IMG/VR virus record: IMGVR_UViG_3300031539_000409 | Location: 1 to 20,039 of that record | Source: a virus | DNA length: 20,039 nt | Reading direction: 5' to 3' (one strand) | Shown here: piece after piece, positions 14,560 through 20,039 of the stretch | Position numbering within the stretch: the first letter of the stretch is position 1 | Layout of the letters: each line of letters starts with the position of its first letter | Program-made: the position numbers and the translations under genes | The notes under the pieces: generated by a model | What the model was told of the DNA's origin: nothing | What the model saw: the letters and a program-made list of their open reading frames with translations, nothing else | Databases searched by the model: none

Positions 14560-14889
14560 ATGATTATCCACTGGCAAAACCGGCTCAGCACAGGTGAGGC
14601 GTGGCCGGTTTACCGGTTCAGGCCCAATGCCGCCGCGTTTACCGGAGATCAGGTTGTCGCGGTTACCGGGGTTGCCGGCACCACCACGCTCGGCACGGTG
14701 ACTATTCTCACGTCCTTCGGCGAAGTTACTGGTGTCTTCGCAACGGGCTATGTCGGGCAGGTTCTTGTTTGGGGAGACACCATAGACGATCAGACACCGG
14801 GTTGGTCAGAGATCGATAGCAGCGAGACTGATGACTGGTCTGAAATTGACGACAGTGAAACCGACGACTGGGTGGAGATCGTGACCTAA
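14560..14889 (+). CDS. Small virion protein with acidic Trp repeat, 109 aa
   Basis: Begins MIIHWQNRLSTGEAWPVYRF. A beta-rich middle (residues 28-70) leads into a strongly acidic C-terminal repeat, WSEIDSSETDD, WSEIDDSETDD and WVEIVT. Trp-x-x-Ile repeats of about 11 residues at the ends of phage tail proteins are a known type (often rich in QTPxW); here QTPGW appears once just before the acidic copies. A structural or fibre-associated role is likely, perhaps with the repeat as a stem or a binding tail, but the function is unknown. It starts 4 bases after the previous stop and overlaps the collar gene by TAATG. Confidence 0.72.
   Translation: MIIHWQNRLSTGEAWPVYRFRPNAAAFTGDQVVAVTGVAGTTTLGTVTILTSFGEVTGVFATGYVGQVLVWGDTIDDQTPGWSEIDSSETDDWSEIDDSETDDWVEIVT
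14803..14886 (+). repeat. 11-codon Trp/acidic tandem repeat
   Basis: Two full copies (14803-14835 and 14836-14868) encode WSEIDxSETDD, plus a partial third WVEIVT (14869-14886). The copies share 10 of 11 amino acids yet differ at almost every third codon position where a synonym exists. Confidence 0.85.
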
Positions 14890-16076
14890 TGGCTTCTACA
14901 TTTTCAACACGGCTACGGTTCGAACTCATTGGCTCGGGCGAGCAGGATGGGACGTGGGGCGACACCGCCAACGTCAACCTCGGCACCCTCGTCGAGGAGG
15001 CGATCGCTGGTGTGGCTTCGGTCACCCATGACGACACAGCGACCTACAGCCTGACTTCATCGAACGGCGTCACCGACGAAGCACGCCAGATGATCTTGGT
15101 GGTCGGTGGATCGCTCTCCCAAGTACGCATTCTTGAATGTCCGGCGCAGGAAAAGCTTTACGTCGTCCACAACAACACGGCTGGCGGCTTTGCCCTCACT
15201 TTCCAGCCAGCCGGAGGCACTGGCGTTTCTGTGCCAAACGGCACCACGACCGTCGTCTATTGTGACGGAACGGATATTGTTAGCGGGGTTTCGCACCTCG
15301 CTGATTTGACGCTTAGCTCAGCACTCACGGTAGGCAGTGGCGGCACCGGAGCCGCGACGCTCACCGATGGGGGCGTTCTGCTGGGGTCCGGTACAGGCGC
15401 TGTCACAGCGCTCGCTCAGATGGGGGACGGCGAAGTTCTCGTGGGAACCGGCGCTGGCGATCCGGTGGCTGAAAGCGGAGCCACGTTGCGCACCAGCCTT
15501 GGTTTGGCGCTCGATACCGACGTGGATGCCTTCACCGCCACGATTGGTCAGGCAGAAGCTGAAGCTGGCACAGCGACCACACGCCGCACGTTCACAGCGC
15601 AGCGAGTGGCGCAGGCTATCGCCGCGCTTGGTCAGGCGTTCCCCAGCGGGACCATAATGTTGTTTAACCAAACCTCGGCACCGACCGGCTGGACGAAGCT
15701 GTCTGTGGACAATGACAAAGCCCTGCGGTTGACCACCGGTACAGTGGGGACCGGCGGCGCGACGGCTTTCACCAGTGTCCTTGGCTCTGGCAAAACGACC
15801 GGCGGGTATACGTTGCTGGAAGCCGACATCCCAGACCACACTCACTTGATCCTGAAGACTGGTGACGGCAATAGCACAGGGATCAGTTCTTCGGCTCATA
15901 CCGGCGCGGTAACGGAAACCGCGGGGCCGTTTGGCGGAGCAAACTACGTGATTACGCAAATCACCGGCCCTGCCGATGCTGGCGTAACAAGCGGAACGGG
16001 CGGCGACGGCAGCCACTCACATACCCTATCGCTAGACCTACAGTACGTTGATGTAATTCTTGCGAGCAAAGACTGA
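14889..16076 (+). CDS. Tail fibre protein with phage collar-like domain, 395 aa
   Basis: N-terminal domain (residues ~1-150): LRFELIGSGEQDGTWGDTAN, then MILVVGGSLSQVRILECPAQ and VVYCDGTDIVSGVS. These are hallmarks of a common fibre domain in podoviruses and siphoviruses. A Gly-rich repeat follows (~150-205, SGGTGAATLTDGGVLLGSG, then DGEVLVGTGAGDPVAESGAT). A collar-type domain begins near 251 with FPSGTIMLFNQTSAPTGWTK, and continues with DHTH at 316-319. The SHSHT and DLQYVDVILASKD end is typical of collar-type tips. The HxH motifs recall metal-binding fibre tips, but metal binding is inference. It probably forms a trimeric receptor-binding fibre. The start overlaps the previous stop (TAATG), with GGAG about 11 bases upstream. 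Confidence 0.85.
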   Translation: MASTFSTRLRFELIGSGEQDGTWGDTANVNLGTLVEEAIAGVASVTHDDTATYSLTSSNGVTDEARQMILVVGGSLSQVRILECPAQEKLYVVHNNTAGGFALTFQPAGGTGVSVPNGTTTVVYCDGTDIVSGVSHLADLTLSSALTVGSGGTGAATLTDGGVLLGSGTGAVTALAQMGDGEVLVGTGAGDPVAESGATLRTSLGLALDTDVDAFTATIGQAEAEAGTATTRRTFTAQRVAQAIAALGQAFPSGTIMLFNQTSAPTGWTKLSVDNDKALRLTTGTVGTGGATAFTSVLGSGKTTGGYTLLEADIPDHTHLILKTGDGNSTGISSSAHTGAVTETAGPFGGANYVITQITGPADAGVTSGTGGDGSHSHTLSLDLQYVDVILASKD

Positions 16077-16366
16077 TGACCAAGAAATGCCCACGGCTGA
16101 AAAAACCCTGCATTGAACATGACTGCATGTTTTGGATGCAGATGCTGGGTAAGCATCCGCAAACGGGAGCGGGCGTGCCTGAATGGGATTGCGCTGATCG
16201 TTGGCGTGTCATTCTTTTGATTGAGGGGTCTCAAGAAACCAGACAGGCGGCTGCGGCTATTGAGAGCTTTCGCAACGAGATGGTCGGCTTCAATGTCCTC
16301 AATCTTGAGCAACTTGAAAAGAACAAACAGGCCGAACAGAACGCATTGAATGATGGAACTGCCTGA
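16076..16366 (+). CDS. Four-cysteine conserved phage protein, 96 aa
   Basis: Cys at 5, 12, 17 and 39 in MTKKCPRLKKPCIEHDCMFW and PEWDCADRW suggest a small metal or iron-sulfur site. A C-terminal helix follows with TRQAAAAIESFRNEMVGFNV. I recall a family with this CP...PC...C...W...C pattern and an AAVESFRNE helix in uncultured marine phages, with unknown function. The start shares a base with the collar stop (TGATG) and the end shares one with the next gene (TGATG). A virion, regulatory or redox role is all possible; the metal is inferred from the cysteines only. Confidence 0.76.
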   Translation: MTKKCPRLKKPCIEHDCMFWMQMLGKHPQTGAGVPEWDCADRWRVILLIEGSQETRQAAAAIESFRNEMVGFNVLNLEQLEKNKQAEQNALNDGTA

Positions 16367-18255
16367 TGCCGTTGCAGAAGTTCATCTTTACTCCCGGCAT
16401 TAATCGCGAGGGCACGAACTACAGCAACGAAACAGGCTGGTATGATTGCAGCCTGATACGCTTTCGGGGAGGGCTCCCCGAGAAGATGGGCGGCTGGCAG
16501 CGCCTGAGTGCCATTGATATGTTTATCGGGGCTGCTCGCTCGCTGACTGCTTGGGTTGCGCTCGATGGTACCAATTTTTCGGCCTTCGGCACCTACATCA
16601 AATACTATATCGAAAGGGGCGGTGCCTATAACGACATCACCCCTGTCCGCGAGACCCAAGCCCTCGGCACCGATCCGCTCGACACGGTGATTTCGACTGC
16701 GGTCATCACGATCAACGATACCGCTCATGGTGCGGCTGACGGCGCTTACGTCACGATCTCAGGTGCCACCACGACCAACGGCATCCCTGACACCGAGATC
16801 AACGCCGAGCATGTGATCACGCTGGTTGATGACGACAGCTATACGATCACGGTGACCACCACAGCATCCTCATCGGGTTCCGGGGGCGGATCTTCGATAT
16901 CCGTGGATTATCAGCTTAATCCGGGCCTCAACACGACCCTCCGGGGCTCGGGCTGGGGTGCCGGGGCGTGGAGCCGGGGGACATGGGGCTCGGGCGCGGA
17001 TGTCTCGATCGAGGGCGCGAAGCTTCGGCTGTGGTCTCAGGACAATTTTGGCGAAGACCTCTTCTTCAATCCACGCGGCGGCGATCTTTATTACTGGGAC
17101 AAAAGCCTTGGCTTGAGTTCCAGAGCGGTGACTTTTGCAAGTCAGGGCAGCGCTGTCGATGCGCCTACTTTCGCCTTGCAAGTGATGCTTTCAGATGAAG
17201 ACCGCCACATCATCGCTTTTGGCACCAACGAGGTTGGCGGTTCGACCCTCGATCCGCTTCTGATCCGCTGGTCCAACACGGAACTGGCGTTTGATTGGGA
17301 AGCAACCACTGAGAACACGGCTGGTGATCTGCGTCTCGGCTCAGGCTCAACTTTTGTCCAAGCGGTGAAGGCACGCCAAGAAATCATCATCTGGACTGAC
17401 AAGAGCCTGCATACGATGCGGTTCACCGGGACACCTTTCACCTTCGGCATCCAGACGATCAGTCGCAGTGTCACCATTATGTCGCCTAACGCCGCAGTGG
17501 CAGTTGATGACCGGGCCTACTGGATGGGTCTCCGAGGCTTCTATCGCTACACCGGCCACGTCGAGCCGCTGCCCTGTTCGGTCGAAGACTATGTTTTTTC
17601 TGATTTCAATTACGAGCAGCAGGACAAGGTAAACGCCGGGATCAATTCGATCTTCAGCGAGGCGATCTGGTTCTATTGTTCTTCGACTGCGACCGAACCT
17701 GATCGATACGTGATCCTCAATTCCAAGGAAAATATCTGGTACTTCGGTAACCTCTCACGGACCTGCTGGGTTGACGCGGATGTGAGGCTGAAGCCCATCG
17801 CTGCGGTCTACGATGCCGGCACCAATATGGGTAACCTGATCAATCACGAAACCGGCACCAACGACGCCGAGACCGGCACCCCGGTAGCAATGGACGCCTA
17901 TATCGAAAGCTCCATTTTCGACATGGCGGATGGCCAGCGGTTCATGTTCATCTGGCGGCACATCCCCGATGTTGTTTTCGATGGCACCGACTTCGCTCAG
18001 AATGCCAGCCCAAGCGTCAACTACACCTTCAATGTTCGCAATGAGCCCGGCTCCTCCACGGTGGTTGGGGAGACCGCGAACGTCGAGCGCGATGTTTCTG
18101 GATCGATCACCAATGTGGTCAATCCGCACACCAAACAAAGTTTCATCCGTAAGCGTGGCCGGCATATGTCGGTGCGGATCTATAGCGACGAAAAGGATAT
18201 CCAGTGGCGGGTTGGACCGTTGCGCCCTGATATGCGACCCGATGGCAGACGCTGA
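16366..18255 (+). CDS. P22 gp10-like packaged-DNA stabilisation / tail nozzle protein, 629 aa
   Basis: The N-terminus LQKFIFTPGINREGTNYSNE leads to SLIRFRGGLPEKMGGWQRL, a conserved start I recall in gp10-like and tail-nozzle proteins. A beta insertion (~112-180, AVITINDTAHGAADGAYVTI then INAEHVITLVDDDSYTITVT) is followed by a long propeller-like region with LLIRWSNTELAFDWEAT, EIIIWTDKSLHTMRFTGTP and DDRAYWMGLRGFYRYTG. Length fits the family. The protein probably forms a ring below the adaptor, sealing the packaged genome. The 213-aa adaptor upstream supports that role. The start overlaps TGATG with the four-cysteine gene. The C-terminus is basic (RVGPLRPDMRPDGRR). Assignment is by recognised pattern, without an alignment. 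Confidence 0.8.
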   Translation: MPLQKFIFTPGINREGTNYSNETGWYDCSLIRFRGGLPEKMGGWQRLSAIDMFIGAARSLTAWVALDGTNFSAFGTYIKYYIERGGAYNDITPVRETQALGTDPLDTVISTAVITINDTAHGAADGAYVTISGATTTNGIPDTEINAEHVITLVDDDSYTITVTTTASSSGSGGGSSISVDYQLNPGLNTTLRGSGWGAGAWSRGTWGSGADVSIEGAKLRLWSQDNFGEDLFFNPRGGDLYYWDKSLGLSSRAVTFASQGSAVDAPTFALQVMLSDEDRHIIAFGTNEVGGSTLDPLLIRWSNTELAFDWEATTENTAGDLRLGSGSTFVQAVKARQEIIIWTDKSLHTMRFTGTPFTFGIQTISRSVTIMSPNAAVAVDDRAYWMGLRGFYRYTGHVEPLPCSVEDYVFSDFNYEQQDKVNAGINSIFSEAIWFYCSSTATEPDRYVILNSKENIWYFGNLSRTCWVDADVRLKPIAAVYDAGTNMGNLINHETGTNDAETGTPVAMDAYIESSIFDMADGQRFMFIWRHIPDVVFDGTDFAQNASPSVNYTFNVRNEPGSSTVVGETANVERDVSGSITNVVNPHTKQSFIRKRGRHMSVRIYSDEKDIQWRVGPLRPDMRPDGRR

Positions 18256-18575
18256 TGTCTCACAGATTTGAAATCCAAGGCCGGCGTGATCTACCGCTGG
18301 TTCTGGCTGAGACGCCGCGTGAATACGACCAACACTTCATGGCAGAGATTGTTCACTTCCTGCAAATCTGGGCGCAGGGCGTGCGAAACCCCGGCCCTCT
18401 TCGCGCCACGTATCTTTTCTGCGACGACAAGTTTCCACGCAATGGCAACCATCTTGAGGCAGGCGCTGTCTTTATCGACGGCGATGTCCTCAAGGTTGTT
18501 ATGCCAAATCAGGGCTACGCCCCAAGCTTTGCTCTCACGATGAGCTTGGGCGATGTCACCGTCGTCACCTCTTAG
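18255..18575 (+). CDS. Conserved phage protein of unknown function, 106 aa
   Basis: Reads MSHRFEIQGRRDLPLVLAET, then AEIVHFLQIWAQGVRNPGPL and RATYLFCDDKFPRNGNHLEA, and ends DVTVVTS. A mixed alpha/beta small protein with no membrane helix or catalytic motif. Two Trp/His-containing helical turns (HFLQIWAQG) may be a protein-binding face. It lies between the stabilisation protein and the ejection-type protein, so a tail or assembly role is likely but not proven. TGATG fixes its start; TAG at its end is part of the next gene's ribosome-binding site. Confidence 0.72.
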   Translation: MSHRFEIQGRRDLPLVLAETPREYDQHFMAEIVHFLQIWAQGVRNPGPLRATYLFCDDKFPRNGNHLEAGAVFIDGDVLKVVMPNQGYAPSFALTMSLGDVTVVTS

Positions 18576-18578
18576 GAG
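18574..18578 (+). promoter_or_regulatory. Strong ribosome-binding site AGGAG
   Basis: AGGAG lies six bases before ATG 18585 and partly overlaps the upstream TAG. It fixes the start of the large Gly/Ala-rich gene and suggests efficient translation. Confidence 0.75.
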
Positions 18579-18584
18579 CCGCTA

Positions 18585-20039
18585 ATGGCTGCCGACCTCA
18601 AGAAATCAGCGAAAGCACTAGCCTCAAAAGGCCGACACGGCGATGACATTTTGGTTCATATGTCGCCGGCTGAACTTCAGGGGCTTGGCTCACTGCTGGG
18701 GATAAAGCACACAATCAATCCCGAAACAGGGCTGCCTGAGGCTTTCGCTTGGATGCCGATCATCATTGGCGCTCTTGCCGGCGCGGCACTTGGCGGCGCT
18801 TCTACCGGTACTGCACAAGGCGCACTTACTGGCGCTGCGTTGGGCGGTTTGGGCGGCTGGGCGTTGGCTCCAGCCGCCGCTGGCGCTGGCGGCTTGGGTG
18901 CAGCCGGTGCGGCCAGCACGGTAGGCGCTGGCGCAGCCGGTGGGATAGGGACGGCTGGATCGACACTGGGGGCGAGCGCTCTTGGTGGCTACGGCGCTCT
19001 TGAGCTTGGGGCTGCCGGTGCCGGCGCTCTTGGTGGCGGTGCCGCTCTTGGCGGTGGTGCAGCCGCAGCGCCGTATCTGGGCACGTCTGCCTTGACCGGG
19101 GCTGAAGCAGGCGCGCTTGGCGGTGCTGCTGGCGGTGGTGGTGGGATCAGCGGGGGGCTCGGTGGTCTGCTCAACTCCCCGATGGGCCAAATGGGTGCCA
19201 TCACAGCGCTTAGCTCTTTGGGCAACCTTGGCGGAAACCAGTACGGCATACCTGACGACGCGCTCAACTACGAGACGCCTGAGCTTGCCGGCCCTCAAGA
19301 GCCGCGTGAGCGCAGGCCACTTCCAGCCAGCTACGCTGCCGGGTTCGATCCCGAGGAGGAGGTCTTCCAAGCCCAAGACGGCGGTCTCGTCAACGTGCCC
19401 AAAGCAGGCCCGATCGAAGCATTCAATGCGCCTGTGTATCAGGGGCAGCCGGACAGTCAGCAAGGCGGCAATGCGTGGCCGTTCATGGCGCGTGATGTGA
19501 CACCACCGCCTGTGGAGGCTCCCCCACCGGTCGAGACCCCTCCGCCTGTTAGTGCGCCTGCGGTTGGCTGGTCCGACCCGTCCATTGGAGCGACGCACGT
19601 CTGGTACGACAATGATGGCAACCCGCAATACGCATATGGCAAAACGGCGTTTGGCGGGATGGGTGGCGACGCCTCTGGTGGGCTTGGCGCTCTCGGCGGC
19701 ACAGGCTGGGGCGCGATTGGAGGTGGATACAACGGTCTAGCCGACGGTGGACAGGTCAGGGGATATGCTGGTGGCGGCGGTATCGACATGCTGACTTCCC
19801 CCTTCCGCTTCGATCGGCTCTTCAGCGGCGAGAGTGTGGGCATGTTTGGCCTGCCTGCCTTCATGGACCCTGAAGCGGCCATGGGTGGCGGCTTCGCTAG
19901 GATGATGGGCTATGGACCCGAAGCGAGAGAACAGAAGGCAAGCGACAAAGCAGCTTCTGAAAAGGCATGGGAGAAGTTCAACGAGTTCAAGTATGCCAAT
20001 GGCGGCATCGTGGGTTATCAGGAGGGCGGACCGGTCATG
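18585..20039 (+). CDS. Internal virion / ejection protein, Gly/Ala-rich (3' partial)
   Basis: The first 485 codons are open and the gene runs off the window. It starts MAADLKKSAKALASKGRHGD, then DILVHMSPAELQGLGSLLGI and INPETGLPEAF. This N-terminal signature (KGRxGDxxLxHxSPxE...NPxTGLPE) I recall from internal or tail-tip ejection proteins of uncultured marine phages. A Gly/Ala-zipper region follows (~57-210, e.g. MPIIIGALAGAALGGASTGT), suited to membrane insertion during DNA ejection. Then come a proline repeat (PPPVEAPPPVETPPPVSAP, ~307-325) and Gly-rich segments with YANGGIVGYQEGGP near the window end. The ribosome-binding site AGGAG is strong. Ejection into the host envelope is inferred from the family and composition. 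Confidence 0.75.
   Translation, partial: MAADLKKSAKALASKGRHGDDILVHMSPAELQGLGSLLGIKHTINPETGLPEAFAWMPIIIGALAGAALGGASTGTAQGALTGAALGGLGGWALAPAAAGAGGLGAAGAASTVGAGAAGGIGTAGSTLGASALGGYGALELGAAGAGALGGGAALGGGAAAAPYLGTSALTGAEAGALGGAAGGGGGISGGLGGLLNSPMGQMGAITALSSLGNLGGNQYGIPDDALNYETPELAGPQEPRERRPLPASYAAGFDPEEEVFQAQDGGLVNVPKAGPIEAFNAPVYQGQPDSQQGGNAWPFMARDVTPPPVEAPPPVETPPPVSAPAVGWSDPSIGATHVWYDNDGNPQYAYGKTAFGGMGGDASGGLGALGGTGWGAIGGGYNGLADGGQVRGYAGGGGIDMLTSPFRFDRLFSGESVGMFGLPAFMDPEAAMGGGFARMMGYGPEAREQKASDKAASEKAWEKFNEFKYANGGIVGYQEGGPVM

Noticed and set aside
1-20039. tRNA genes, CRISPR array, integrase, attachment sites, insertion sequences or terminators
   Set aside because: I saw no cloverleaf-like gene, regular direct-repeat/spacer array, recombinase or transposase motif, or GC stem followed by a T run; there is also no noncoding space over 100 bases.

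Overview
The window is one uninterrupted late-gene block of a tailed bacteriophage (Caudoviricetes). All 27 genes called here lie on the + strand. Coding density is nearly complete, and most genes are joined by TGATG, TAATG, ATGA or GTGA stop/start overlaps. I see no tRNA, rRNA, CRISPR array, integrase, insertion sequence, convincing promoter or terminator. The DNA is moderately GC-rich with a strong G/C third-position bias. That bias and the protein families fit an environmental (probably marine or aquatic) phage of a proteobacterial host; the host assignment is inference. Head-tail adaptor, gp10-like stabilisation/nozzle, collar fibre and ejection-type proteins point to a podovirus-like virion. 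Portal, capsid, terminase and polymerase genes are not in the window.

Layout. 1-6735: a coiled-coil protein, a 59-aa basic protein, two large beta-rich virion proteins (883 and 865 aa), a second coiled-coil protein and a 57-aa basic protein. The 883-aa protein carries a duplicated ~95-residue module. 6732-9174: a 508-aa beta-helix structural protein, a 63-aa aromatic/proline-rich protein and a GT-A type glycosyltransferase. 9174-11652: a 228-aa conserved structural protein, a holin-like membrane protein, a possible 29-aa basic peptide, a CxxC/CxxC zinc-ribbon-like protein, a 52-aa basic protein, a head-tail adaptor-like protein and a 98-aa conserved protein. 11652-12253: a minimal HNH nuclease and a 143-aa structural protein. 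Both appear to use ATC where family and operon logic demand ATG. 12256-16076: five genes, mostly tail-fibre-like, ending in a collar-domain fibre. 16076-20039: a four-cysteine protein, a 629-aa P22 gp10-like protein, a 106-aa unknown, and the first 485 codons of a Gly/Ala-rich internal virion (ejection) protein that runs off the window.

How the genes work together: the 213-aa and 629-aa proteins probably build the neck and tail nozzle. The 883-, 865-, 508-, 238-, 382-, 109- and 395-aa proteins probably supply appendages and receptor-binding parts. The last gene would be ejected into the cell with the DNA. The glycosyltransferase could decorate virion or host surface glycans. The holin-like protein may help release progeny. 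The clearest oddity is the pair of consecutive genes with apparent ATC initiation, each preceded by a Shine-Dalgarno-like sequence. The best structural observation is the module duplicated inside the 883-aa beta-helix protein.
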